Source: Candidatus Thorarchaeota archaeon
Lineage (GTDB): Archaea > Asgardarchaeota > Thorarchaeia > Thorarchaeales > Thorarchaeaceae
DNA: 15,938 nt
Assembly: GCA_016840385.1 (NCBI GenBank)
Contig: JAEOSL010000083.1
Coordinates: 1-15,938, forward strand
Direction of reading: 5' to 3'
The notes beneath the pieces were generated by a model, which was given only the letters and a program-made list of their open reading frames with translations, ran no database searches and was not told the DNA's origin. The translations under genes were made by a program, and so were the position numbers. Below, in pieces: positions 1 to 6,577 of the stretch (positions are counted from its first letter, which is position 1; each line of letters opens with the position of its first letter).

Positions 1-2
1 GA

Positions 3-143
3 GCGAATGAGGATATGTTTGAGGTCATGACGTTTCAGATTAATCGATTGATCAAAGTGATTCGTGATGATGGAGCAATGTGCGATATCCACAGAAAATT
101 CTCTGCTCACGTCAAGGACAAGTGTAGTGCGTGTGACCGCTAA
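3..143 (+). CDS. C-terminal end of an unidentified protein with a possible zinc-binding tail
   Basis: This is the last 46 codons of a gene that begins before the window, ending in TAA at 141-143. It is the only one of the three forward frames here without an early stop. The residues are mostly helical-looking (around EDMFEVMTFQINRLIKVI), followed by a cysteine- and histidine-containing tail of pattern C-x2-H-x10-C-x2-C (MCDIH then CSAC). Such spacing could bind one zinc ion, but no family can be named from so short a piece. The following gene starts about 58 bases later behind its own TATA-like box and palindrome, so the two are probably not co-transcribed. Confidence is for the frame being coding, not for function. 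Confidence 0.55.
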   Translation, partial: ANEDMFEVMTFQINRLIKVIRDDGAMCDIHRKFSAHVKDKCSACDR

Positions 144-152
144 GAACGAAGG

Positions 153-158
153 TTTTAT
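153..158 (+). promoter_or_regulatory. TATA-like box of the crotonase gene
   Basis: TTTTAT inside GGTTTTATCC lies just after the stop of the upstream gene. Archaeal transcription starts about 25 bases downstream of the box centre, which puts the start near 181, in the middle of the palindrome at 173-191. Position-based inference. Confidence 0.4.
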
Positions 159-172
159 CCGATTATGACGGT

Positions 173-191
173 CCTGAGATAATATCTCAGG
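173..191. promoter_or_regulatory. Perfect 19-base palindrome, candidate operator
   Basis: CCTGAGATA and TATCTCAGG form 9-base inverted arms around a single A at 182. The site overlaps the predicted transcription start of the crotonase gene and ends in the GG that begins its probable Shine-Dalgarno sequence. A loop of one base cannot form in RNA without opening inner pairs, so a protein-binding DNA site is more likely than a hairpin. A dimeric repressor bound here would block transcription initiation. Confidence 0.5.
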
Positions 192-200
192 GTGAAACAA

Positions 201-923
201 GTGACTGGAGAAATCATTGTAACAATCAAAGATTCCTATGCGATTGTAAAAATTTCAAGACCAGAGAAACTGAACTCTGTCACAAAGGAGATGCTCGAAT
301 CCTTCAGCGATAAGGTGTCAACTATTGCTAATAATCCAAAGATACGAGCTATCATTTTCACAGGTGAAGGTGAGAAATCATTCTCAGCTGGATTTGACCT
401 TGATACAGTGACAGGATTAGAAGGGCAAGCAGCGACGGATTTCTTCAAACTACTAGAAAGAACAATACGAACTATTAGACAGAATCGATCATGTGTAACG
501 GTTGCAGCTGTAAATGGCTATGCAATTGGATTTGGTGCGATGATTTCCATTGCTTGTGATTTTAGAATTTTCTCAGAGAATGCAATCTTCCGTCTTCCCG
601 AGGTTGATTTGTCAATCTTTCCAGGTGCTGGTGCAGCGTCGAATCTGTATCATTTAGTAGGTCCATCACGAAGCAAAGATATTCTAATGACAGGCCGTAA
701 GGTTTCAGCAGAGGAAGCTATGAAAATCGGACTTGCAGACAGATTAGTCAAACAAGAAGATGTCATGAATATAGCTTTAGAGTTAGTCAAGGAACTATTG
801 ACGAAGGATCCCAAGATACTCATTCGAACCAAGACTCTTGTTGACGCGATGACTGGTAAAGACCTTGAGGATGCCGATGGTTTGGAAACCGCGTATCTCG
901 ATGAATGGTTACATGAAGGATAA
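201..923 (+). CDS. Enoyl-CoA hydratase/isomerase (crotonase) family protein
   Basis: Crotonase-fold acyl-CoA enzyme of about 240 residues, the usual family length. Numbered from the in-frame GTG at 192, visible family motifs are RPEKLNS (23-29), the first oxyanion-hole strand FSAGFDLD (64-71), the second NGYAIGFGA (108-116), and LPEVDLSIFPGAGA (135-148). Aligned by eye with rat mitochondrial hydratase, the second catalytic glutamate (E164) is kept as E137, but the first (E144) is replaced by M117. A two-glutamate hydratase mechanism is therefore unlikely; an isomerase or another crotonase reaction fits better. The start is set at GTG 201 because GGTGA at 191-195 lies five bases upstream; GTG 192 would have no SD and would overlap that site. 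The gene appears monocistronic and possibly repressed through the palindrome at 173-191. Family sure, substrate unknown. Confidence 0.85.
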   Translation: MTGEIIVTIKDSYAIVKISRPEKLNSVTKEMLESFSDKVSTIANNPKIRAIIFTGEGEKSFSAGFDLDTVTGLEGQAATDFFKLLERTIRTIRQNRSCVTVAAVNGYAIGFGAMISIACDFRIFSENAIFRLPEVDLSIFPGAGAASNLYHLVGPSRSKDILMTGRKVSAEEAMKIGLADRLVKQEDVMNIALELVKELLTKDPKILIRTKTLVDAMTGKDLEDADGLETAYLDEWLHEG

Positions 924-1013
924 ATATTAACTGCGTTCACTCAAAATTACACACCCATTTGTTTATGAGGGAGATAGGACTCACCAGAAGGTCCATCAAT
1001 AGAGATGATTACT

Positions 1014-1988
1014 ATGGCAAAGAAGGCAATTGTAGCAATTGGAGGAAACAGCCTCATCAAAGACAAAGACCACAAAACAATCCCTGATCAGTATGCAGCG
1101 ACAGCTGAAACCTGTAAGCATATTGCGGATATGATTCAGACTGGCTGGGATGTTGTCATTACATCGGGTAACGGACCTCAAGTTGGATTCATACTGAGAA
1201 GGTCGGAGATAGCCGAAGGGGAACTGCATGAAGTTCCGCTAGATTATTGTGGCGCTGACACTCAAGGTGCAATAGGATATATGATTGAAAGAGCGATGTA
1301 TAACGAATTTCACCATCGCAATATGGACAAGCATGTCGCAGCAGTGGTAACTCAAGTGAGAGTTGCTAAAGATGACCCAGCCTTCGAAGATCCAGCAAAG
1401 CCCATTGGTTCATTTATGGATGAGAAAGGTGCTAAGAAGAAAGTTGATGAAGAAGGATGGATTGTGAAGGAAGATTCTGGTAGAGGATGGAGACGAGTAG
1501 TAGCTTCACCAATACCAAAGGAAATCATAGAACTCCCAGCAATCAAAGCCCTCATAGAAAGCGGGATAGTTGTCTACGCAGTCGGTGGAGGCGGCATTCC
1601 TGTTGTAGCTGATGAGAATGGATACCTGAAAGGAACCGCAGCAGTCATTGACAAAGACCGTGCCTCAAGTCTTCTTGCGACTGGATTGGATGCGGAAGTA
1701 TTGATTATTTCCACAGCTGTTGAGAAAGCCTACCTGAACTTCGGGAAGGATAATGAAGAACCCATTGATAGGATGGACCATCTTCAAGCTAAACGATATT
1801 GCGATGAAGGACACTTTACTCCAGGAAGCATGTTACCTAAGATTGAAGCATGCATCGAGTTCATCAAGAACGGTGGAGAGATGGCAATAATTACAGACCC
1901 ACCAAACATCAGTCGAGCTCTCAAAGGCGAAACTGGCACAACAATCGTTAAAGGATTCGCAGTACCACCCGCACCTGAAAGAAGATAA
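1014..1988 (+). CDS. arcC: Carbamate kinase
   Basis: Amino-acid-kinase-family enzyme that interconverts carbamoyl phosphate plus ADP with carbamate plus ATP; in fermentative organisms it usually runs toward ATP as the last step of arginine or ureide breakdown. At 324 residues it has normal length. Motifs numbered from the chosen start: GGNSL (10-14), SGNGPQVG (51-58), DTQGAIGY (82-89), AVGGGGIPV (189-197), DKDRAS (213-218) and GSMLPKIEA (271-279), the last two in the nucleotide-binding half. ATG 1014 is preferred over the in-frame ATG 1005 because GAGATGATT at 1002-1010 matches the GAGGTGATC SD consensus with few mismatches and would be buried in the coding region otherwise. No arginine deiminase or ornithine carbamoyltransferase gene lies in this window, so the source of carbamoyl phosphate is unknown. 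Confidence 0.93.
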   Translation: MAKKAIVAIGGNSLIKDKDHKTIPDQYAATAETCKHIADMIQTGWDVVITSGNGPQVGFILRRSEIAEGELHEVPLDYCGADTQGAIGYMIERAMYNEFHHRNMDKHVAAVVTQVRVAKDDPAFEDPAKPIGSFMDEKGAKKKVDEEGWIVKEDSGRGWRRVVASPIPKEIIELPAIKALIESGIVVYAVGGGGIPVVADENGYLKGTAAVIDKDRASSLLATGLDAEVLIISTAVEKAYLNFGKDNEEPIDRMDHLQAKRYCDEGHFTPGSMLPKIEACIEFIKNGGEMAIITDPPNISRALKGETGTTIVKGFAVPPAPERR

Positions 1989-2043
1989 TCGCATAGACCG
2001 CTACATTAATTGTGTAGCTTGTTTACGATTTCGATGATGCAAT

Positions 2044-2424
2044 ATGAGTCCAGAACAGGTTTCAACTGATAATGCTCCGAAAGCAATTGGTCCCTATTCA
2101 CAGGGAATCAAAGCAAATGGATTTGTTTTCTGCTCAGGGCAGATCCCAGCAAATCCTGAAACAGGTGAACTGGTCAAAGGTTCGATTACTGAACAGACAC
2201 GACAGTCTCTGTCCAATGTCAAGGGAGTGATTGAAGCAGCTGGTTCATCGATGAGCAAAATTGCTAAGGTCACCGTCTTCTTGAAGGACATGAATGATTT
2301 TGCTGAGATGAATGCAGAATATGCAAATTGGTTCTCAGATCCACCTCCTGCACGAGCTGCAGTTGAAGTTGCGCGGTTGCCGAAAGACGTTGACGTCGAG
2401 ATTGAAGCAATAGCAGAACTCTAA
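2044..2424 (+). CDS. ridA: RidA/YjgF-family reactive imine deaminase
   Basis: A 126-residue RidA-type protein, normal for this homotrimeric family, which hydrolyses 2-aminoacrylate and related enamine/imine by-products of PLP enzymes to ketoacids and ammonia. The hallmark sequences are all present: AIGPYSQG (14-21), FCSGQIP (29-35), the conserved PARAAVEVA with R104 as the carboxylate-binding arginine, [13 protein letters not shown] (112-124) and the late glutamate E122. The start follows a short GATGATG-containing leader at 2033-2039. It lies 55 bases after carbamate kinase on the same strand and may be co-transcribed with it, although a weak 5-base dyad (CTACA 2001-2005, TGTAG 2013-2017) sits between them. 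RidA next to nitrogen-catabolic genes is common. The archaeal protein could act on other imines. Confidence 0.92.
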   Translation: MSPEQVSTDNAPKAIGPYSQGIKANGFVFCSGQIPANPETGELVKGSITEQTRQSLSNVKGVIEAAGSSMSKIAKVTVFLKDMNDFAEMNAEYANWFSDPPPARAAVEVARLPKDVDVEIEAIAEL

Positions 2425-2437
2425 GAATCCCATTTAG

Positions 2438-2463
2438 TTTGTAGGTGATTATAAACCTACGAA
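2438..2463 (+). other. RNA hairpin 1 in the ridA 3' region
   Basis: TTTGTAGGT (2438-2446) pairs with ACCTACGAA (2455-2463) through nine pairs, one of them a U-G wobble, around an 8-base loop. It begins 13 bases after the ridA stop. No T-run follows, so it is not an ordinary intrinsic terminator; it may protect the transcript's 3' end. It is immediately followed by a longer hairpin. Confidence 0.5.
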
Positions 2464-2468
2464 GTAAC

Positions 2469-2516
2469 ATGAATCTGCATACTGTGAGAAACGCACTCAT
2501 AGTGTGCAGGATTCAT
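2469..2516 (+). ncRNA. Long 20-pair hairpin, candidate structured RNA
   Basis: The arm 2469-2488 pairs with 2496-2516 to give 7 pairs (ATGAATC/GATTCAT), one bulged G at 2509, then 13 pairs (TGCATACTGTGAG/CTCATAGTGTGCA) around a 7-base loop. Two of the pairs are U-G or G-U and would become A-C mismatches on the other strand, so the structure suits a transcript read from the plus strand. The loop-side segment GCACTCAT (2493-2500) can instead pair with ATGAGTGC (2524-2531), which would break the upper stem. The region may be a 3' UTR element of ridA, a small RNA, or a switch. No known RNA family was recognised. Confidence 0.45.
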
Positions 2517-2584
2517 TGGGAAAATGAGTGCATGTTAGCTGTGCCACCGCCTACTCATTCATTCAAAGCACGCATCTCATCCTA

Positions 2585-2595
2585 AACCTTTTAAC
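2585..2595 (+). promoter_or_regulatory. TATA-like box for the surface glycoprotein gene
   Basis: AAACCTTTTAA resembles a combined archaeal BRE/TATA element. A start about 25 bases downstream falls near 2617, between the arms of the CCGATA/TATCGG dyad and 24 bases before the chosen ATG at 2641. This also argues against the longer frame beginning at ATG 2614. Confidence 0.45.
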
Positions 2596-2640
2596 TCCAG
2601 CCGATAGGCATGGATGTGCATATCGGATAGTGCTGTGACT

Positions 2641-3744
2641 ATGGATTCAAATCAAACTAAACTTCTTGCCATTGTTCTTGTTGCTATAATGGTATCAGGT
2701 GGAGCAATGGCGGCACTTGTCCTCATGCAACCCACTAACAATACACCAGAGCAGTTCGTGGAAATAGTAGGAATAGGAGCTTCGCAGAATATTACACTTT
2801 CAGATATGTTGGCAATGACAACTGTGACTGGAAATAGCTCCTATCAGAATACATATGGAAACATTAGAGGTGGAGGTTTCTACACAGGAGTTAGAGTTTC
2901 AGATCTCGTAGACCTCGTGGGTGGAATGGGTGAGAATGATTCACTACGGATTGTTGCTGCTGATGATTACAGTCTATCATTCGAACGTTCCAAAGTGTAC
3001 CCCAACTCTACATACCTTGATATTCAAGGTGAAATGATTCTTGCTTACAAATATAATGAATCAACAGTACCCGATTATGAAGATGGTTTTAGATTGGCTT
3101 TCATTCCACAAGATGGATACTACTCAAATGCCGATGCAAACGAAACGACAGATCCGAACCCAGCAGCAGCAGGTCCGCAATGGGTGTCTAATGTCGCAAG
3201 GATAGAAGTTATGCTAAATCTATTCAGTGAAACTCTAGAGGTCAATGAAACCTATCTAAGATCGCTCCCATCAATAACTGGTGAGGGAGGATACAAGAAA
3301 AAATCTGGGGACATTGTTGGACCATTCAATTTCACCGGTGTTGCCATCAGTGTTTTACTTCAGCAATTCTCAACGCTTTTAGAAAACTACATGATTTTAG
3401 CACGAAGCGGAGATGGGACAACAAGTGAGTATTCCAAAACAGTTGTAGAAGGAGCAGTCAGTGGTTATACCCCGAGTGGAACTCCACTTGACTCGATTAA
3501 CTCAACTATGATCCTTGCCTATGAACAAGATGGTGCTCCAATTACTGATATAGGACCGCTACAGGTAGTTTTCTTGAATGAAGATGGTAATCTAACAGAT
3601 GGATTCAGATGGGTAAAAGATGTTGTGAGCATTACACTCATGGAACAAAGTCCTACGACATTGATACTCTCTAACTATATATTATCTCATACAGATTATT
3701 GCTCTGTTAATGATGCATATATTACAGACCAAAAATGGTCCTGA
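2641..3744 (+). CDS. Membrane-anchored surface glycoprotein with two sulfite-oxidase-like (molybdopterin-oxidoreductase-type) domains
   Basis: A 367-residue protein with an N-terminal hydrophobic helix (about residues 7-28) that should anchor it to the membrane with the rest outside. The body contains two copies of one domain. Copy 1 has LSDMLAMTTVTG, GGFYTGVRVSDLV, RIVAADDYSLSF, then ILAY and WVSNVARIEV; copy 2 repeats this as LRSLPSITGEGG, PFNFTGVAISVLL, MILARSGDG, MILAY and WVKDVVSITL. The pattern resembles oxidoreductase molybdopterin-binding domains seen in archaeal surface proteins, but no cofactor-ligating cysteine is visible, so a binding or structural role is as likely as catalysis. 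Eleven N-x-S/T sequons fit a glycosylated exported protein. ATG 2641 is preferred to ATG 2614 because it directly precedes the anchor helix and lies after the predicted transcription start. Domain call is moderately sure; function unknown. Confidence 0.7.
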   Translation: MDSNQTKLLAIVLVAIMVSGGAMAALVLMQPTNNTPEQFVEIVGIGASQNITLSDMLAMTTVTGNSSYQNTYGNIRGGGFYTGVRVSDLVDLVGGMGENDSLRIVAADDYSLSFERSKVYPNSTYLDIQGEMILAYKYNESTVPDYEDGFRLAFIPQDGYYSNADANETTDPNPAAAGPQWVSNVARIEVMLNLFSETLEVNETYLRSLPSITGEGGYKKKSGDIVGPFNFTGVAISVLLQQFSTLLENYMILARSGDGTTSEYSKTVVEGAVSGYTPSGTPLDSINSTMILAYEQDGAPITDIGPLQVVFLNEDGNLTDGFRWVKDVVSITLMEQSPTTLILSNYILSHTDYCSVNDAYITDQKWS

Positions 3745-3804
3745 TGAAATAATGCAGTCAAAGCAATGGTTTTATTCACATCTGCGTGGGCCGATGATGA
3801 ATAC

Positions 3805-3823
3805 AAGCTGATTTTGACAGCTT
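3805..3823 (+). other. Small hairpin upstream of the TPR gene
   Basis: AAGCTG (3805-3810) and CAGCTT (3818-3823) flank a 7-base loop and are followed by TTTT. It could end the glycoprotein transcript or lie in the leader of the TPR gene, whose possible TATA-like TTTTAT is near 3771-3776. Six pairs only; weak support. Confidence 0.3.
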
Positions 3824-3843
3824 TTGGTAAGGATTGAGATAGA

Positions 3844-4473
3844 GTGGTTCGACACACAATTGACTGCAATGAAGCAGATACACTCATTGGTGAGGCTACT
3901 TCTTTGATAGAGAAGAAGCGGTATATCGAAGCAGTGTCCACTCTTCAAAGAGGAATCACTGTTGATCCTAACAATCCCAAAGTTTGGGAAAATATGGCAA
4001 TTTGCAATTTAGAATTGGGAAAGCCAAAGATGGCCCTTCAAGCTTTGAACAATCTTGTTAGAATCCAACCACAATGTCATACTGGTTGGGCAGATAAGGG
4101 ATTTCTTCATCTATTACTCAACGAAACAAACGAAGGCATTGATGCCTTACAAGAAAGTCTGAGAATAAACCCTCGAAGAGTCTATGGTTGGGAACTTCTC
4201 GGAATGGTTCTTGTTACCGAGGAGCGTTGGGAAGAAGCAATTGATGTTCTTGAAAGAACTCTCGACCTGAATCCTAATTCTGCAGTTACTTGGTACAATC
4301 TTGCAGTGTGTTACTTGTTATTTGATGAATTAGGTCTAGCTGTTCAATCTGCGGAAGTAGCTTTCTCTATTGATCCTTCATTGAAGGAGCTTGCAGAAGA
4401 TTGGTGGGATATAGTTCAAGATGATATTGTAGATGATGTCTTCATCTCACTGACAAAAACCTCAGCAAGTTAG
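3844..4473 (+). CDS. Tetratricopeptide repeat (TPR) protein
   Basis: A soluble 209-residue protein made almost wholly of about five TPRs with the 34-residue period and typical W-A-G-Y-A-P positions. Approximate repeats are 13-46 (ending ITVDPN), 47-80 (WENMAICNLELGK...), 81-114 (GWADKGFLHLL...INPR), 115-148 (GWELLGMVLVTEERWEEAIDVL...LNPN) and 149-182 (WYNLAVCYLLFDE...IDPS). A short acidic tail follows. TPRs act as protein-binding scaffolds; no catalytic part is present. The GTG at 3844 is used because an in-frame stop lies at 3835 and no ATG comes before the first repeat. The gene ends one base before the stop of the convergent WD40 gene. Whether it works with the nearby WD40 and GTPase modules is unknown. 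Confidence 0.85.
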   Translation: MVRHTIDCNEADTLIGEATSLIEKKRYIEAVSTLQRGITVDPNNPKVWENMAICNLELGKPKMALQALNNLVRIQPQCHTGWADKGFLHLLLNETNEGIDALQESLRINPRRVYGWELLGMVLVTEERWEEAIDVLERTLDLNPNSAVTWYNLAVCYLLFDELGLAVQSAEVAFSIDPSLKELAEDWWDIVQDDIVDDVFISLTKTSAS

Positions 4474-4474
4474 A

Positions 4475-6370
4475 TTAAGTAGCATTATCCTTGTCAAGTA
4501 GGGCTAGTTCTTTTTTGAGTGCTTTGATAGATTTTGTGAGTTTGAAACTCTTTGCTGATTCGAGAGCTTGCTGGATTGCTGTAACAAGACGGAGTCGTTC
4601 TTCTTCTTGTTCATCAGGATCTGTGATAACGCCAAGGGCATCTCTTCTCTTTGGAATTATCAATAGAAGTGTGTCAATGGTTTCCGTAGCCTCCTCACGA
4701 TTTGAAAAAACCGGTTCAGTTTTGGATTCAGATGATGAAACAATCCAATCGATCTGTTCGAATAGTTTCTTGTATTCATCCAAAGCATTTGCTAGAACAG
4801 TCCTTACTTCACCTTCAGGTTCTGCTTCATCAAGTGCAGAAGAAATTCGTTCAATTGAGGTTCCCAAGAAATCCTTTCTTTCAACAAGGCTAGAACGCTT
4901 TCGCTCCATCTTGTGCCATTCATTTGATATTTGTCGAGTTAGTGCTATTGCTTGATTGATGGTTTCTCGAAAAGTATCGTACAGAGTCATTGCATCTGTC
5001 AATATTGAATCAAGCGTATCTATCTCGTGAGTCAGTTGCAAACTCAACATGTCGCTAGACTGAGCATCAGCTAGAACGCGACTCTCTTTTATCACACGAC
5101 CTGCAGCTGCCCAGAAACGATTGACATCTTCAGGGTTCATCTCCGTTCGCTTATGTTCTTGAAGTTCTTGAGAGAGTTGTGTGATATCTTGACATATTCC
5201 CTGGACTTCACTGATTTTTGCTTTGAGAAGTGCTTTGCCTAAGCGTGTATCCAGTTCATCAGTAAGCAACTGTCGTTCTTCAGGAACTTCCTGAAGAGCA
5301 CGCGTGTTGTCAATTATGAGTTGCATTGCATTCTCGTACTCGATTACAGCTTCATGGTAGAGACCTTCCTGATACTTTTGGTCTCCACTTCGCTCGAGTT
5401 TCAAAGAATCTTCTAGAACATCATATGGTGATGTCATGAGAAGACTGTCTTGCCAAGTCAGTGAACCTTCACTATGAACGTCTAGAGGTCTTCCAGAGGC
5501 TTTAAGCTGCAATATGTAAATACCAGTAGATGTTGCTACATATAGCAAATCGTGATCAGCTGTGACGTACACAATCTTGCTCCCATTCAATTCGATATGC
5601 CCAACTTCATCTCCACGTTTTGTGTCCCAAATAGACAGATTACCTGATGATTGAGCAACAACTAGATAGTTATCACTTGCCCACATAGAGGATATCATAC
5701 TCGAATTCCTTTGTTCAAAGGTTTTCGAAAGACTCCATTCAGTTCTCTCGTATACATCAACCTCTCCGGATGGAGATCCAACAAAAACAAATTCAGAGTT
5801 GCCAGTTACTATTCCACCCTTTCCCTTCCCGTTAAGACGGGTGAGTTCAGATGGTGCACTACCAGATTCTTTCTTCCATACTCGGGGTTCTTCCTTTTTC
5901 GTACTGGTACAGATTATTTGGTCATCAGACCAGATACTGGATAAATCAGATTTGTGTAGTTGCCAGCTCGATGTTTCGTGAGACTCTTTTTGTATAGAAA
6001 CGAGACGACCTTCTTTTGCTCCAATAAAGAAGAAATCACCTTGAAGCAATGAAGTGATAGCTTGATAGCTTAATTCAAACCATCCAATCATCCCCCATGA
6101 TTCCTTTTTCCAAACATAGACCCGCTTCTCACAGGTTGCATAAACTTGCCCTTCATCAACATCAACGGCAAGAGGTTCTGCGTCAGTTACATTCAACTCT
6201 GCGGTAAGTTGCCAGGTGGTTTTGTCAAATACACGAATATGATGGTCAGTACAAGCGGCATAGACATACTTGTCATCGTAATCAATGTCTATAGCATCTA
6301 CTTCCAAAAGGGAAATGGATTCATGACTAACAATGGTAGAGTCACTTCCACCCTTCAATGAATTATCCAT
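4475..6370 (-). CDS. WD40-type beta-propeller protein with a long helical C-terminal half
   Basis: Numbered from the in-frame ATG at 6376, residues 26-300 form about seven beta-propeller blades, each with the strand pattern seen in WD40 repeats, for example YVYAACTDHHIRVFDKTTW (38-56), VYATCEKRVYVWKKESW (78-94), VFVGSPSGEVDVYERTEW (197-214) and LVVAQSSGNLSIWDTKRG (238-255). Residues 326-358 resemble one TPR helix pair (YQEGLYHEAVIEYENAM), and 360-633 are charged helices with coiled-coil character. No signal peptide or membrane segment is seen. ATG 6370 is chosen because GGGGATGATT lies just before it; ATG 6376 would leave the G-rich site almost touching the start. It is divergent to the three-gene GTPase operon and may share its control region. 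Propeller-plus-helical architecture suits a scaffold. Exact function is not recognised. Confidence 0.8.
   Translation of the reverse strand: MDNSLKGGSDSTIVSHESISLLEVDAIDIDYDDKYVYAACTDHHIRVFDKTTWQLTAELNVTDAEPLAVDVDEGQVYATCEKRVYVWKKESWGMIGWFELSYQAITSLLQGDFFFIGAKEGRLVSIQKESHETSSWQLHKSDLSSIWSDDQIICTSTKKEEPRVWKKESGSAPSELTRLNGKGKGGIVTGNSEFVFVGSPSGEVDVYERTEWSLSKTFEQRNSSMISSMWASDNYLVVAQSSGNLSIWDTKRGDEVGHIELNGSKIVYVTADHDLLYVATSTGIYILQLKASGRPLDVHSEGSLTWQDSLLMTSPYDVLEDSLKLERSGDQKYQEGLYHEAVIEYENAMQLIIDNTRALQEVPEERQLLTDELDTRLGKALLKAKISEVQGICQDITQLSQELQEHKRTEMNPEDVNRFWAAAGRVIKESRVLADAQSSDMLSLQLTHEIDTLDSILTDAMTLYDTFRETINQAIALTRQISNEWHKMERKRSSLVERKDFLGTSIERISSALDEAEPEGEVRTVLANALDEYKKLFEQIDWIVSSSESKTEPVFSNREEATETIDTLLLIIPKRRDALGVITDPDEQEEERLRLVTAIQQALESAKSFKLTKSIKALKKELALLDKDNAT
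4511..4516 (+). terminator. T-run, possible terminator of the TPR gene
   Basis: Six T's on the plus strand, 38 bases past the TPR stop and inside the 3' end of the convergent WD40 gene. Archaeal polymerase can terminate at T-rich stretches without a hairpin. Conversely, A5 at 4455-4459 reads as T5 on the minus strand just after the WD40 stop. Confidence 0.3.
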
Positions 6371-6376
6371 AATCAT

Positions 6377-6562
6377 CCCCTTGTAAAGTAGTGTGTCTAA
6401 TAACTAAACTTAGGACTGCTTATGTTAGTTTCCTTCTAGATAAAAAACGCACAAACTAGCGATTTATTGGACCAGAAACGGGAGAATACATGACACAATC
6501 GTTGAAAAGGGGCGGTACACAGAAAGCAAATAAGATATCCCCAGAATAGATAGCCGCACTAG
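6377..6562. promoter_or_regulatory. Divergent control region between the WD40 gene and the GTPase operon
   Basis: AT-rich divergent region. A TATA-like TTTATT at 6463-6468 could serve the plus-strand operon, with a predicted start near 6490; the tract GATAAAAAAC at 6439-6448 reads as GTTTTTTATC on the minus strand and could serve the WD40 gene. AACTAA (6402-6407) and TTAGTT (6425-6430) form a weak dyad between them. A short open frame lies at 6490-6549. These assignments are positional. Confidence 0.4.
6490..6549 (+). CDS. Possible 19-residue leader peptide upstream of the GTPase operon
   Basis: ATG 6490 to TAG 6549 encodes MTQSLKRGGTQKANKISPE, a very basic short peptide. GGAG at 6481-6484 lies five bases upstream, a reasonable ribosome site, and the frame ends 28 bases before the TTG start of the helical-repeat gene. 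It may be a translated leader or a chance frame; if transcription starts near 6490 the SD would not be included in the RNA. No family recognised. Confidence 0.25.
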   Translation: MTQSLKRGGTQKANKISPE

Positions 6563-6564
6563 AT

Positions 6565-6570
6565 GGAGGT
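6565..6570 (+). promoter_or_regulatory. Shine-Dalgarno site deciding the TTG 6578 start
   Basis: Perfect GGAGGT with a 7-base spacer to TTG 6578. The site overlaps an in-frame upstream ATG (6563), which would otherwise be the default start. Confidence 0.7.
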
Positions 6571-6577
6571 AGGCACC

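Larger units (their letters stand above)
2425..2640. other. 216-base non-coding region between ridA and the surface glycoprotein gene
   Basis: The longest gene-free stretch of the window. Its first half holds the two hairpins at 2438-2463 and 2469-2516; the second half carries a TATA-like box near 2585-2595 and a 6-base dyad CCGATA (2601-2606)/TATCGG (2621-2626) close to the predicted transcription start of the next gene. No convincing small reading frame, tRNA or mobile element was seen. Confidence 0.6.

Noticed and set aside
3792..3813. C/D-box guide RNA candidate: GATGATGA followed by CTGA
   Set aside because: The two boxes are only 7 bases apart, too short for a guide, and no second C'/D pair follows.
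4491..4955. Open frame of 154 codons opposite the WD40 gene
   Set aside because: Serine/arginine-rich low-complexity composition typical of an antisense shadow of a helical charged protein; the minus-strand gene has clear domain structure.
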